A model generated the notes under the pieces. That model saw only the letters and a list, made by a program, of their open reading frames with translations, had not been told where the DNA came from and made no database searches. Positions 42,780-52,422 of a stretch of DNA of 64,000 bases are shown piece after piece. Origin of the DNA: Glaciecola sp. 33A (GTDB lineage: Bacteria; Pseudomonadota; Gammaproteobacteria; Enterobacterales; Alteromonadaceae); the NCBI RefSeq assembly GCF_002836745.1, contig NZ_PJAR01000024.1:62001-126000 (forward strand), read 5' to 3'. Positions within the stretch are counted from its first letter, which is position 1. Every line of letters begins with the position of its first letter. The translations under genes and the position numbers were made by a program.

Positions 42780-43408
42780 CGACGCACCTTAAATTCGCGC
42801 CGAATTTCGCCATACACTTCCGATTTAATAACAATGGCCACTGCAATAGGGAGTTCATCAACTGACTTCGCTTCTTCCCATTCAAATGATTTTTTATCAA
42901 ATTTTTCTAAAAATTCGAAGCTTACTGACTCAATGCCTTCGAGCAAAACCCGTACTTTGGGTTCAAAACCAATCGCATTATCAACATAAGTCGAATATAA
43001 ACGCTGTAGCTCTTTATTCTGAGTTCTGTAGGCGACAGATTGCAATGTGCTCCGACGTAACGTTAATTGTGGATTATGCCAACCTGAACGTACAAATCCT
43101 AAACCGTCGCTTTCACTTTCAAAAGCGAACTTACCGGCAAATACTAAGGTGTCTGATACTTCGCCTTCTAGCCTGGTTTTACGCGGCACCATTTGTAAAA
43201 AATCGCGCTCAATAATCAGCATGGCTCGTTGCATTGTCTGCAGCGATTGCATGCGTTGGTCTGATAAGTCGTTTTTAGCCGAAACTGCGGTCAACATAGC
43301 AACGGAACCTACCGCAATCAACGCAAAAATAGCCATCGCAACAAGAATTTCAATCAGCGTAAAACCCGATTGCTTAGTATTTATTGGGTGTTTATTGAGT
43401 CTACCCAT
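42776..43408 (-). CDS. gspJ: Type II secretion minor pseudopilin GspJ
   Basis: This 210-residue minor pseudopilin has a prepilin cleavage motif QSGFTLIEILVAMAIF (about 14-29), with cleavage after Gly and the conserved Glu5 of the mature protein. The beta-rich periplasmic domain ends with REFKVRR. It is a member of the I-J-K tip complex. It overlaps gspI at its start (8 bases) and gspK at its end (4 bases). Confidence 0.93.
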   Translation of the reverse strand: MGRLNKHPINTKQSGFTLIEILVAMAIFALIAVGSVAMLTAVSAKNDLSDQRMQSLQTMQRAMLIIERDFLQMVPRKTRLEGEVSDTLVFAGKFAFESESDGLGFVRSGWHNPQLTLRRSTLQSVAYRTQNKELQRLYSTYVDNAIGFEPKVRVLLEGIESVSFEFLEKFDKKSFEWEEAKSVDELPIAVAIVIKSEVYGEIRREFKVRR

Positions 43409-43817
43409 TAGACTTCGCTACATAGGTCGTGACTGAAAGAATAGTGCCTTTATATTCAGGGTCGTTGCCCACAGAGATAATAATCGCCTTGAGGTTTTCG
43501 TCGGTAGTAGCTTGCACTTCTTGTTTCCAATACCAAGTTCGGTCCAGCATGTCGACGCTGCCACGTTCATTATTTTTTGGTGGCCATGTGTTTTCAGACT
43601 GTAATGTCGCGCGTGTCAGTTGATTGTTCGCTACCCAAGTAGCAAAGGTCATTTCCTCGAGCTTGCCGACAGAATTGATGTGCTCAGTCGTGGTTTTAAT
43701 AATAGCGGCGCCAGCAACGGCAAAAATAAACATAGCGACCATGACTTCGAGTAGCGTAAAACCAGCTTGCTGAGGCTCAAAATAAACACCTTTTGCACAG
43801 GTCAATGCTTTACTCAT
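43401..43817 (-). CDS. gspI: Type II secretion minor pseudopilin GspI
   Basis: This 138-residue protein has the prepilin motif QAGFTLLEVMVAMFIFAVAG (about 17-36) and the family block WVANNQLTRATLQ. GspI begins the tip complex of the pseudopilus. It starts inside the last codons of gspH and overlaps gspJ, in the usual H-I-J-K order. Confidence 0.93.
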   Translation of the reverse strand: MSKALTCAKGVYFEPQQAGFTLLEVMVAMFIFAVAGAAIIKTTTEHINSVGKLEEMTFATWVANNQLTRATLQSENTWPPKNNERGSVDMLDRTWYWKQEVQATTDENLKAIIISVGNDPEYKGTILSVTTYVAKSNG

Positions 43818-44425
43818 TGCTGCATGTCCTCTGGCACGATACGTTCTATTGGGGTCACTTCTTTGGCTCGTAATGTAAAGGTAATAGGGTCCTCATTGCT
43901 GAATGTGTCTTCAAACGTAATTGTTAATTCAAATGGAGTAAGGTCACCACTTGAAAGCAAAAATAGTTGCGGTGGCGGCGGCACAATGTCCTCCTCATTG
44001 CCTATTTCAACACCGTCGTCACTGACGCTTAATTCTTCGTCAAATAGGCTACGGTCAAATAGTTGCTCTTCTTGCTGCCATGGTAAGTCGTCGAGGAAGA
44101 GCTGAAGTGTCATGTCCTCGGGCAATTGATAGCTTTCAAACAGTTTTTGCCCGGCTAACTCTACCCAATCGTCATCATCGTCGAGGGCAACATAGGTATA
44201 GGTGCTTTCTTCTTCATCGATACGAATGCCCAGTTGAACCTGATTCAATATGGCGTAGTCACTGGCCATATCAAATACGACTTGAAAGCGTTTTGCTTGT
44301 TGGTTGACCTTGTCGTAGTTGTTGGTGCCAAGAGCGGTGTAGGAAACAACAGAGATCATTAGACCCATCAGTGCGAGTACGAGCATTATTTCGATGAGTG
44401 TAAAACCTGTTTGCTGCTTGCGCAC
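43814..44425 (-). CDS. gspH: Type II secretion minor pseudopilin GspH
   Basis: This 203-residue pseudopilin has QTGFTLIEIMLVLALMG right after a six-residue leader. An open frame extends 75 codons further upstream into gspG, but that extension is not used: a GTG at 44425 is preceded by GAGGGATAAC, an ideal ribosome-binding site, and gives the correct short prepilin leader. The mature domain carries two acidic surface stretches (LDDDDDW and a Glu/Asp-rich segment near 130-160). GspH links the GspG shaft to the tip. It follows the gspG stop by 31 bases. Confidence 0.92.
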   Translation of the reverse strand: MRKQQTGFTLIEIMLVLALMGLMISVVSYTALGTNNYDKVNQQAKRFQVVFDMASDYAILNQVQLGIRIDEEESTYTYVALDDDDDWVELAGQKLFESYQLPEDMTLQLFLDDLPWQQEEQLFDRSLFDEELSVSDDGVEIGNEEDIVPPPPQLFLLSSGDLTPFELTITFEDTFSNEDPITFTLRAKEVTPIERIVPEDMQQ

Positions 44426-44456
44426 GTTATCCCTCGCTTTTATTAAGTCGATTTTT

Positions 44457-44945
44457 TTACTGAAGATAATCGTTGATATTCCAAGTACCAATATCATCGT
44501 CGGTACCTTCTTCCATATCGGGTCCAAAAGAATAGATGTCAACGATATCGATTTCGCCGGGGCTAAGTAGTTGATACGGATTCCCCCAAGGGTCAAGCGG
44601 TAGACGTTTGATAAAGCCTTCGTTTGGGTAATTTCTTGGAATAGGTTCAATGGTAGGCATGGTTACCAACGCTTCTAATCCTTGTTCTGTGGTCGGAAAA
44701 CGATTGGTGCGTAGCTTAAACATTTCCAGTTGACCTTCGAGCGTTTGAATATCAACAGCCGCCTTTTTGATCTGAGCTGTGCCTTGGTTTTCGAAAATCT
44801 GTGGTGCCACAAATGCAGCCATCATACCGATAATAAAAAGTACCACCATAATTTCGATTAAGGTAAAACCCAACTCATGCTTTGTGCCGTTGCGAGTTGC
44901 CTGTTTGCGTCCATTTAACGCCATTACATGTGTCTGATTACTCAT
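44457..44945 (-). CDS. gspG: Type II secretion major pseudopilin GspG
   Basis: This 162-residue major pseudopilin builds the shaft that pushes substrates through the secretin. The prepilin motif ELGFTLIEIMVVLFIIGMM sits behind a leader of about 25 residues, longer than usual. The calcium-site region LDPWGNPYQ and DIYSFGPDMEEGTDDDIGTWN matches GspG strongly. The long leader has internal ATGs, so the true start could be the Met at residue 8. Confidence 0.95.
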   Translation of the reverse strand: MSNQTHVMALNGRKQATRNGTKHELGFTLIEIMVVLFIIGMMAAFVAPQIFENQGTAQIKKAAVDIQTLEGQLEMFKLRTNRFPTTEQGLEALVTMPTIEPIPRNYPNEGFIKRLPLDPWGNPYQLLSPGEIDIVDIYSFGPDMEEGTDDDIGTWNINDYLQ

Positions 44946-44956
44946 AAAATTACCTC

Positions 44957-46171
44957 TTAGACTAAACTGTTTAATGCCAATATAGGCATTAGAATTGCCA
45001 TTACTATAAATAGTACAACACCGGCCATAACGACAATCAGCACGGGCTCGAATATTTTCAGAGAGATGCTCACGGTCGACTCAAACTCTCTATCTTGGTT
45101 GTCGGCGGCTCTCGCTAACATTTGTTGTAACTCGCCAGAACGCTCACCGGATGCAATCATATGCATCATCATCGGTGGAAAAATTTTGGCGTGGTCTAAC
45201 GCGTTTCTTAAGCTCGATCCTTCTTTTACCTTTGAGGCTGCTTCTTTGACTGCGCCTTTGAGGTGGAGGTTTTCTAACACATTGCCTGCAATGCGCATTG
45301 ATTCTAATAAAGGCACAGCACTGGCGGTTAAAATGCTCAATGTGCGAGCAAACCTTGCTGTGTTGGTGCTCCTTGTCAAACGACCAACGAAGGGCATACG
45401 CAATAATTTCTTATCATATTTTAATCGTATGCGAGGAATCGTTAACAGTTTTGCTACTAAAAATATAATTAGGACAAGCAAAATAGCCGCATAAATTCCG
45501 TAGTTTTGCACCCCGTTACTGATGGTAATAAGAATGTTGGTGATGGTGGGTAACTCTTGTCCCATTTGGTCAAACTGGCCAACAATAGTAGGGACGACTT
45601 GCACTAACAACATAATCACAACGGCAACAGCAACAGTCATCATTATTAAGGGGTAGACCAAGGCTTGAATAATCTGATTACGCGTTTTTTCTCTGTTTTC
45701 AGTGTATTCAGCGAGTCGGTTTAGTACCGTGTCCAAGTGTCCAGACTTTTCACCCGCGGCGACCATGGCGCGAAATAGGTTATCAAAAACATAAGGAAAT
45801 TCAGATAATGCTTCGGCAAATCCGTGGCCTTCGACCACTTTGCTGCGCACCGCCATCATCATGTTTTTATGACGTGGTTTTTCGCACTGCTCAGCAACGG
45901 CGAGTAAGGCTTCTTCAATGGGCAAAGCTGACTCAATCAACGTCGCCATTTGACGTGTTAATAGGGCCAGTTCACTGGCCGAAATCTTAGCTTTAAATAA
46001 TGAGAAGGAGGCCTGATTCTTCTTCTCTTGCTCAGCAACCTGCTCAACTTCAAGTGGAATAAAACCCTGCTCACGAATTTGTTGGCGGATTTGGCGGGCG
46101 TTATCGCCTTCCAATACACCGTTTTTGGATTTTCCATTGGCATCCATGGCCTTATATGCAAAGGCTGCCAT
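44957..46171 (-). CDS. gspF: Type II secretion inner-membrane platform protein GspF
   Basis: This 404-residue polytopic protein has two repeated cytoplasmic GspF domains (about 70-193 and 270-393), each followed by membrane helices, with the typical VVEGHGFAEALSEFP and ASGERSGELQQML blocks. It transmits force from the GspE ATPase to the growing pseudopilus. It starts one base after the gspE stop. Confidence 0.95.
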   Translation of the reverse strand: MAAFAYKAMDANGKSKNGVLEGDNARQIRQQIREQGFIPLEVEQVAEQEKKNQASFSLFKAKISASELALLTRQMATLIESALPIEEALLAVAEQCEKPRHKNMMMAVRSKVVEGHGFAEALSEFPYVFDNLFRAMVAAGEKSGHLDTVLNRLAEYTENREKTRNQIIQALVYPLIMMTVAVAVVIMLLVQVVPTIVGQFDQMGQELPTITNILITISNGVQNYGIYAAILLVLIIFLVAKLLTIPRIRLKYDKKLLRMPFVGRLTRSTNTARFARTLSILTASAVPLLESMRIAGNVLENLHLKGAVKEAASKVKEGSSLRNALDHAKIFPPMMMHMIASGERSGELQQMLARAADNQDREFESTVSISLKIFEPVLIVVMAGVVLFIVMAILMPILALNSLV

Positions 46172-46172
46172 A

Positions 46173-47735
46173 TTATTCCTCTCTGGTAACTCGTAATACT
46201 TCCTCTAAAGAAGTGACTCCGAGTAATACTTTGTCGCAGCCATCTTGACGAATAGAAGGAGTGGTTTTGCGTATGTGCTTTTCAATCGCTTGCTCACCCT
46301 TGCCTTCGTGCATCATTTCGCGGATACGTTCATCAACGATCAACTGTTCATGAATACCGGTTCGGCCTCGGTAACCAGTGTGGTTGCATGCAGTGCAACC
46401 AACGGGGCGATATATAACCACTTGTTCGGCATTCGCAATATTCAATGTTTCGCGCTCAGTAACGGTTGGTTCGTGAGGCTTCTTACACTCCTTGCACAAT
46501 TTGCGAACTAGGCGTTGTGACAACACTGACAATAAACTACTCGATAACAAAAACGGCTCAATGCCCATGTCTTCTAAGCGAGTAATGGCGCCAGCCGCGG
46601 TATTTGTATGCAACGTTGACAATACCAAGTGGCCGGTTAAACTTGCTTGTACTGCAATTTGTGCTGTTTCAAAATCACGTATTTCACCGACCATAACCAC
46701 ATCAGGGTCTTGCCGCAATATGGCTCTCAAGCCTCTTGCAAATGTCATGTCAACACGCGGGTTAACCTGTGTTTGACCAATACCTTCCAAGTCGAATTCA
46801 ATTGGGTCTTCAACCGTAAGAATGTTGCGGTCTTTAGAATTTATCTCGCTTAAACCGGCATACAAAGTGGTGCTTTTACCTGAACCTGTTGGGCCGGTGA
46901 CCAGCATGATGCCATGTGGTTTGCGAATAAGACTTGAAAAGTGGGTGCGATTATCCAGGGTCATGCCCAAGTCTTGTAAATCAAGACGCGCGTTATTTTT
47001 ATCAAGTAAGCGCAATACAACCCGCTCGCCGTGACTCGAGGGCATAGTGGATACACGTACATCAACTGCACGTCCTGCGATCCGCAAACTTATACGCCCA
47101 TCTTGAGGTATACGTTTTTCAGCGATATCCATTTTTGACATGACTTTAATACGCGACACCAACATAGAAGACATTTTGCGGTGAGGACGTAATATTTCGC
47201 GCAATACGCCGTCAACACGGAAGCGCACGACTAGCTGATTTTCAAAGGTCTCGATATGAATATCAGAAGCACCTTCTTTAATTGCCTCCCCAAGCATGGC
47301 GTTAATAAGGCGAATAATCGGTGCGTCGCCTTCACTTTCGAGCAAGTCTTCTGTGTCGGGTAAGTCTTCGGCTAATGATAGCAAATCGCTTTCGTTACCT
47401 AGGTCTTCCATTAACTGTTTGGCGGCACTTGAATCGCGCTGAAAGCTGCTGGTTAGCAATTCTTCAAAACGAGTTTCAGCAATTTCTTCAAGCACAAAGG
47501 TTTGCTTTAGAAAGCGTCGAACTTCAGCAAATACAGACAATTCGGTGCTCGGCGTATGGTAGACCTTAACCGGTTCGTGCGCCGACTCGACTAACACTTT
47601 AAAGCGTTTGGCAAAGCTAAAAGGCAGTTGCAGCGCAGCTAAGGGCTCAGCCTCTTCAATTGCGCCCTGTGTGACCTCGTCGGTAACGAGTGCCTCGGTT
47701 TCTACTAAACTAAGATCATTAATAACGTCCGACAT
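46173..47735 (-). CDS. gspE: Type II secretion ATPase GspE
   Basis: This 520-residue hexameric traffic ATPase powers pseudopilus extension. Motifs seen are Walker [11 protein letters not shown], the Asp box around LTVEDPIEF, Walker [15 protein letters not shown] and the His box [13 protein letters not shown] four-cysteine zinc motif (CKEC and CTAC) near 430-465 is typical of GspE. The N-terminal domain (about 1-140), which binds GspL, is present. It starts two bases after the gspD stop. Confidence 0.96.
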   Translation of the reverse strand: MSDVINDLSLVETEALVTDEVTQGAIEEAEPLAALQLPFSFAKRFKVLVESAHEPVKVYHTPSTELSVFAEVRRFLKQTFVLEEIAETRFEELLTSSFQRDSSAAKQLMEDLGNESDLLSLAEDLPDTEDLLESEGDAPIIRLINAMLGEAIKEGASDIHIETFENQLVVRFRVDGVLREILRPHRKMSSMLVSRIKVMSKMDIAEKRIPQDGRISLRIAGRAVDVRVSTMPSSHGERVVLRLLDKNNARLDLQDLGMTLDNRTHFSSLIRKPHGIMLVTGPTGSGKSTTLYAGLSEINSKDRNILTVEDPIEFDLEGIGQTQVNPRVDMTFARGLRAILRQDPDVVMVGEIRDFETAQIAVQASLTGHLVLSTLHTNTAAGAITRLEDMGIEPFLLSSSLLSVLSQRLVRKLCKECKKPHEPTVTERETLNIANAEQVVIYRPVGCTACNHTGYRGRTGIHEQLIVDERIREMMHEGKGEQAIEKHIRKTTPSIRQDGCDKVLLGVTSLEEVLRVTREE

Positions 47736-47737
47736 CG

Positions 47738-49816
47738 CTAATCGTTACCTTGTTTGGCTTTCTTTTCTTCGTCTCGCAAGTAAGTATCAAAAGAAGGCGG
47801 TAAAGTCATCGAGTCATCCCATGCAGGTAGCGAAGGTCCCTCCGTGAATGGCATTAATGGTACACCTTCAGATTGACGTTTTAACTGCTCTGCACGAATA
47901 TAATTATATTTTTGTAAGCTGATTTTATTTGAAGTAATACCGTCACGTATAATAGTAGGACGAATGAATACCATTAGATTACGTTTGCGCTTGCTTACTG
48001 TTGTTGACTTAAATAAGTGACCAAGAAGGGGTATATCGCCTAGTAAAGGCACTTTAGAAATACTTTCTTGAACGTCCTCATCAATTAGGCCGCCCAGCAC
48101 AATTGTGCCGCCATCATCCACAATTACCGTGGTTTTGATTTCACGCTTATTAATTGAAATATCAACCGAGGTTGCACCAGATACACTGGATACCTCTTGC
48201 TCTATTTGCAATTGAATGGCGTCCCCCTCGTTAATTTGCGGCGTCACTTTGAGTTTAATACCAACATCTTGGCGCGTAACTTGTTGGAATGGGTTGGCGT
48301 TATTCGAGCCGGTAGCAGAGCCAGTAATGATTGGCACTTCTTGGCCGACAATAAAGAAGGCTTCCTCGTTATCCATTGTAGTTAAATGCGGTGTTGCTAG
48401 GATATTAGAATTAGTGTCAGTACTGACCGCTTGCACAACGGCGCCCCACCCATTGTTGACAACGCCAGCAAGCAAACCATTAGCACCGCCTAGTAAGGCA
48501 GCAAGTGGTGCATAGTTGCCCTCCACAGTGGTGGTTGTTGCCACTGTGTCAGCATTTGAATTAGTCGTAAAGCCTTTCACTTCGGTACTTTCCGCTTCAC
48601 GCAACGCCACACCTAATGAACCTACCCCGATAACACCATTCGTAAATTGTGTACCGCCGCCTTCTTCTGATACCCACTGTACACCTAATGTGGTGCCGTC
48701 GCCTTCGAATACTTCAACGATAATAGCTTCAACTTGCACTTGTGCACGGCGTACATCAAGTCTGCGTATAACGTCTTCAAGTGAGCGCATCATGTCGGGC
48801 TCAGCAGTGATCACCAATGAGTTAGAGTCTTCATGCGAATCGATACTGATATCACGATTGCTATTGCCACCGCGACGCTGGGTTGCTGTGCCACCTTGGT
48901 TATCAGCCTGAATACCAGCGCTGACGCCTTGTAATACGTTGACTAAGTCTTCAGCTTTGGCATAATTTAGGCTAATTACACGCGTATTGCCGTTGGTTTC
49001 TAACTCCTGATCCATGCGGCTAACAAGGTTAATTAAGCGCTGACGGGCTTTTATATCGCCGCTAACAATGATGCTGTTTGTACGGTCATCAGCAACCACA
49101 CGAGGGTCTGATTTACCCACTCCACCGGCTGACTTACCTTGCGATTTATTAATACTTTCAATAATGCGCACCATTTCGGTCGCAGACGCATATTTAAGTT
49201 TGATGACCTCTACTTCTTCATCACCTGCGCGGTCAACGCTTTCGATAATTTTTACTAAGCGGTTCACCACCGCCGCGCGTCCAGTTAGCATCATTACATT
49301 TGATGGGTCATGGCTGACGACGTTACCGCCGCCGGCTTGGTCATTCAATTGACGAAGAATAGGTGCAAGTTCGCGTACTGGCACATTGTATACAGGAAGC
49401 ACTCGGGTGATCATTTCATCACCCTTTAGAAGATCGCCATCGACGACGGGGATATTTGATGTTTTGGCGTCTTTGGAACGAACAATTTTGAGTATACCAC
49501 TTGGCATCTCAACAACGGCAAAGTCGTACACTTGCAGCACGTTCATGAAAAATTGATAGTATTGTTCTTCTGTCAATAAGTCGTAGCTACGAACGGTGAT
49601 TTTACCGCGCACATTAGGGTCGACGATAATCGTCCGTTGCAGGTTTTTACCGACAATATTAATAAACTCGGTAATTTCGGTATTTTTAAAATTCGGACTA
49701 TATTTCGTTGCATAAGCATTACCGGCAGCGAACAAGGTTGCTGCTATGCTTGCAGCAATTGTTGTCATCTTCAATAATTGACGAATGCTGGTGGTTTTTT
49801 GGCTGTCCTGCCTCAT
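47738..49816 (-). CDS. gspD: Type II secretion secretin GspD
   Basis: This 692-residue outer-membrane secretin has an N-terminal hydrophobic signal (about 14-36), the N0 domain ([20 protein letters not shown] region), three N1-N3 repeats (to about 340) and the secretin barrel with [13 protein letters not shown] and the conserved [14 protein letters not shown]. It forms the 15-subunit exit channel. A C-terminal S-domain-like tail is present, but no pilotin gene is in the window. Confidence 0.96.
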   Translation of the reverse strand: MRQDSQKTTSIRQLLKMTTIAASIAATLFAAGNAYATKYSPNFKNTEITEFINIVGKNLQRTIIVDPNVRGKITVRSYDLLTEEQYYQFFMNVLQVYDFAVVEMPSGILKIVRSKDAKTSNIPVVDGDLLKGDEMITRVLPVYNVPVRELAPILRQLNDQAGGGNVVSHDPSNVMMLTGRAAVVNRLVKIIESVDRAGDEEVEVIKLKYASATEMVRIIESINKSQGKSAGGVGKSDPRVVADDRTNSIIVSGDIKARQRLINLVSRMDQELETNGNTRVISLNYAKAEDLVNVLQGVSAGIQADNQGGTATQRRGGNSNRDISIDSHEDSNSLVITAEPDMMRSLEDVIRRLDVRRAQVQVEAIIVEVFEGDGTTLGVQWVSEEGGGTQFTNGVIGVGSLGVALREAESTEVKGFTTNSNADTVATTTTVEGNYAPLAALLGGANGLLAGVVNNGWGAVVQAVSTDTNSNILATPHLTTMDNEEAFFIVGQEVPIITGSATGSNNANPFQQVTRQDVGIKLKVTPQINEGDAIQLQIEQEVSSVSGATSVDISINKREIKTTVIVDDGGTIVLGGLIDEDVQESISKVPLLGDIPLLGHLFKSTTVSKRKRNLMVFIRPTIIRDGITSNKISLQKYNYIRAEQLKRQSEGVPLMPFTEGPSLPAWDDSMTLPPSFDTYLRDEEKKAKQGND

Positions 49817-49832
49817 ATTACGACCTTTTTAA

Positions 49833-50786
49833 TTATTCTTCAGACGACGGAATGTCGATATCAAGTGACCAAGCCTCATCGCCCCTTAGGACTTCTAACT
49901 GCAGAAATTGTGCTTCTCTAAGAACGTTAATTGCTTCTAATGATTGTGCTGGATCAGATAAATCCAATCCATTGATTTGGGTAATAACATCGCCTGAGCG
50001 TAAACCGACACTACTGAAAAATTCAGCTTGTTTGCCGGGTGACACTTGATAGCCAATTAACACACCATTCGGTGTATGAGGTTTGATGGCAATAAAGTCA
50101 GTGAAGCTGGTTGGCGACTGACTCATTTGTTCGCGCATTTCCCTAATGCTATCAGAGGGCTGTTCTGAATCACTGTCAGGCATTTGGAATTCAACAGGGC
50201 CTTGTGGGGTCTCAAATTCTTGCGCCTGTTGACGATACCCTTGTTCCCTAATTTGATTTGCTTCATTAAAATCAATACCGTCTAGCATCAGCGTTTCGCG
50301 AGTCAAGCCGTTTTTGATAATTACGCGGTCAATATACAGTTGGTCTAACGTGGCATTGGTGCCATCAATCTTATCACCAACGCCATAAGTGTTTTGTTTT
50401 CCATTGTTTTCTACAACGGCCGCTCCCACTTTTGGGTCAGTACTTGAAACTACACCAGTCAATGTGAGGTTTAATTTAGTTTCGGGTGCATCGGTTATCT
50501 CAGCTAAGATAGTAGCAATCGGTTTTGCTTCAGGGTTGCCAAATAAATTCAATTTAGTCAGTGGTAATATATCTAAACGAGATGCAGATAGGGCCGGTGA
50601 AGCGTCAACATTATTAAGCAACGCCGATTGTGACGATTCAGGCTGCGGGATAAGTCGCCAAGTGAGTTCGGCTGCGAACGCAATAAGATATAGCGAGAGC
50701 AACACAACAATCAAAAGTATGATTTTGTTTTGGTGCTGACCATACATTCTTAAAGCAGGTTGCAATGATAAATTGGTTGCTGTCAT
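49833..50786 (-). CDS. gspC: Type II secretion protein GspC
   Basis: This 317-residue bitopic inner-membrane protein is the first gene of the gsp operon. It has one helix (about 22-43), the homology region that contacts the secretin (LTLTGVVSSTDPKVGAAVVENNG near 108-130) and a C-terminal PDZ domain (GLRSGDVITQINGLDL). It links inner and outer membrane parts and helps select substrates. The promoter must lie in the duplicated intergenic DNA upstream of 50786. Confidence 0.93.
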   Translation of the reverse strand: MTATNLSLQPALRMYGQHQNKIILLIVVLLSLYLIAFAAELTWRLIPQPESSQSALLNNVDASPALSASRLDILPLTKLNLFGNPEAKPIATILAEITDAPETKLNLTLTGVVSSTDPKVGAAVVENNGKQNTYGVGDKIDGTNATLDQLYIDRVIIKNGLTRETLMLDGIDFNEANQIREQGYRQQAQEFETPQGPVEFQMPDSDSEQPSDSIREMREQMSQSPTSFTDFIAIKPHTPNGVLIGYQVSPGKQAEFFSSVGLRSGDVITQINGLDLSDPAQSLEAINVLREAQFLQLEVLRGDEAWSLDIDIPSSEE

Positions 50787-50821
50787 TTTCTCTGTAATAT
50801 TAATATTATAAACTTAATTTG

Positions 50822-50953
50822 TACCCATCATATCTAGTCATAAGGGCCTGAACAATAGCTAAGCTCATAAGAGATACAATTTTTTATAATTAAAAATAAC
50901 TGGTAATAGCTAAAAGACAATGAAAAAACAAAATAGTGCAAATACAAACAAAA
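50822..50953 (+). repeat. Copy 1 of a ~130-bp direct repeat containing the hslR leader and first codons
   Basis: This segment matches 51848-51977 nearly base for base, with a short indel near the left end. It includes the leader, an ATG at 50920 and codons for MKKQNSANTNK, identical to the HslR N-terminus. The frame then leaves the homology and stops after 28 codons (at about 51003), so it is a truncated, non-functional hslR start. The two ATGs are 1,024 bp apart. Confidence 0.9.
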
Positions 50954-51022
50954 AAATGCAAACCTCGGATTTTTACCTTGTTAGGAGTAAAATAAGAATT
51001 ACCTAATCACAGAATCCTATAT

Positions 51023-51384
51023 TTAGGTTGTTACTCTCATGACAGTTAACTGTCGAAACGCGGCTATTTCAAATAACATTGGCAAACCACCTCTGTGATC
51101 AATATCTATTTTGGATAATCCAGAGACGACCATTAAGAGCCTGTCGTTATATGAGTCAAGTTGAGAAAGCTTTTTTAATAGATGAATACCATCTATGTTC
51201 GGCATTTGAATATCAGTAAACACGATATCGGGTTTCTAAGCGCCTATTTGTATTAACCCCTCAAAACCATCTGTTGCTGTTGTTAAAAAAATAGGTAAAT
51301 TTCAACCTTCAATTGTCATTTTGTACAACATAATGATGTCGGGCTCATCCTCTATCACTAATTATTCTGCTTTTTCCGAATTTA
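51023..51384 (-). pseudogene. Response-regulator receiver-domain pseudogene
   Basis: One continuous minus-strand frame encodes a recognisable CheY-like receiver: LVIEDEPDIIMLYKM (acidic pocket), TTATDGFEGL, KPDIVFTDIQMPNIDG (phospho-acceptor Asp), KKLSQLDSYNDRLLMVVSGLS (Ser/Thr switch) and GGLPMLF. It is broken by three in-frame stops at 51236-51238, 51302-51304 and 51362-51364, each one base from a sense codon. Near the end a one-base shift would restore EKP, the expected Lys-Pro, so there is probably a frameshift too. No output domain or start codon is left. It lies inside the 1-kb insert between the two hslR leader copies. Confidence 0.88.
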
Positions 51385-51448
51385 TGTAAGCCCAGATCAA
51401 AAAATGTTCGTAGTCAAGTGTTGGTTATGAACCAGAATATAGCCAAGT

Positions 51449-51490
51449 AAAAGAATGTGCTTAAAAGAATGTGCTTAAAAAAATGTGCTT
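51449..51490 (+). repeat. Three tandem 14-bp repeats
   Basis: AAAAGAATGTGCTT occurs at 51449-51462 and 51463-51476, followed by AAAAAAATGTGCTT at 51477-51490. It lies in non-coding DNA within the insert between the hslR leader copies. No symmetry or known motif is visible. Confidence 0.85.
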
Positions 51491-51847
51491 ACTAGTGTCG
51501 TTAATCATTTAGCTTTTATACTCAGGGCGTTATCATTGCTGGCGAATTACTATTTTGGATGCAATAGGCGGTATCCATTGGAATAGTAAGCCTATTACAG
51601 TTAGATTTGCGGTAGTTTTAAAAATAGTCTGCTACCATATGAGGCATGAATAATAGAAAAAAGAATAACTCGTTTGTTATTTTGAGAATTGATAAAGGGT
51701 TCGCGACTGCGCGGCACTACAAGACCCGATCGCTGGTCCATAAAGTGGTCCAAGTTCGCAAAGTCTCCTCCAATAGTCAATGATGTAAGTCAGGAAAAAT
51801 GCCAGAGGTTCGGGCTTTGGCAGATCCTGAGACTGGAGCGAATTGCA
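51491..51847. other. Unassigned remainder of the insert
   Basis: This stretch of about 360 bp holds no credible gene. Short ORFs on both strands (for example 51677-51892 minus) have no start context and look like chance frames. The part at about 51700-51840 looks less AT-rich than its surroundings, which could mean a different origin. I see no inverted-repeat ends or transposase fragment. Confidence 0.5.
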
Positions 51848-51977
51848 GTTACCATCTCTAGTCATGAGGATCTGAAAAATAGCTAAGCTCATAAGAGATA
51901 CAATTTTTTATAATTAAAAATAACGGGTGATAGCTCAAACACAATGAAAAAGCAAAATAGTGCAAATACAAACAAAC
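51848..51977 (+). repeat. Copy 2 of the ~130-bp direct repeat (intact hslR leader)
   Basis: This copy carries the intact leader and start of hslR (ATG 51944). It includes a TATAAT hexamer at 51909-51914 that may be the -10 element, shared with copy 1 at 50885-50890. The repeat ends inside codon 11 or so of hslR, where the sequence diverges from copy 1. Confidence 0.9.
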
Positions 51978-52396
51978 AAAACGCCAGCCAAAGTAATACA
52001 GCTAAGGCTGATCAAGATGCAAAAAATGTGCGAATTGATAAATGGTTATGGGCCGCACGCTTCTGCAAAACGCGTGCGATTGCCAGAGAATTAGTGCAAT
52101 CGGGCAAGGTTCAGTACAATAAACAGCGTTCTAAATCCAGCAAGTTGGTTGAATTGGGCGCAATAATTCAAATTCCAACCGGTTTTGATCAAAAAACAGT
52201 AATAGTCAAAGAGGTTATCGGGCAACGTAGAAGCGCCCAATTGGCGCAATTACTGTATGAAGAGACAGCGGAGAGTATTGCACTTCGTGAAAAGAATGCA
52301 GTGGCCAGAAAATTGAGCATTTTTCATAGCCCAAGACCGGACGGTCGACCGGATAAAAAGCAGCGTCGACAAATTATTCAATTTAAACATCAATAG
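51944..52396 (+). CDS. hslR: Heat shock protein 15 (S4 RNA-binding protein) HslR
   Basis: This 150-residue protein has an S4 RNA-binding domain (about 28-90) with VRIDKWLWAARFCKTRAIAREL and VQSGKVQYN, and a basic tail. Hsp15 binds free 50S subunits that still carry a nascent chain after premature release and helps recycle them. The N-terminal 28 residues are a low-complexity, Asn/Gln/Ala-rich extension before the S4 domain. It is followed by hslO 26 bases later, the standard heat-shock pair. Its leader and first codons are duplicated upstream. Confidence 0.94.
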   Translation: MKKQNSANTNKQNASQSNTAKADQDAKNVRIDKWLWAARFCKTRAIARELVQSGKVQYNKQRSKSSKLVELGAIIQIPTGFDQKTVIVKEVIGQRRSAQLAQLLYEETAESIALREKNAVARKLSIFHSPRPDGRPDKKQRRQIIQFKHQ

Positions 52397-52422
52397 ATAG
52401 TTTATGAGCTAAGTAGAGATTT

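Noticed and set aside
44426-44650. Upstream extension of the gspH frame, adding 75 residues
   Set aside because: It overlaps gspG in another frame, and the GTG at 44425 with GAGGGATAAC gives a normal prepilin leader.
51677-51892. Open frames of 65-71 codons on both strands in the insert
   Set aside because: No ribosome-binding site, atypical residue composition and mutual overlap; likely chance frames.
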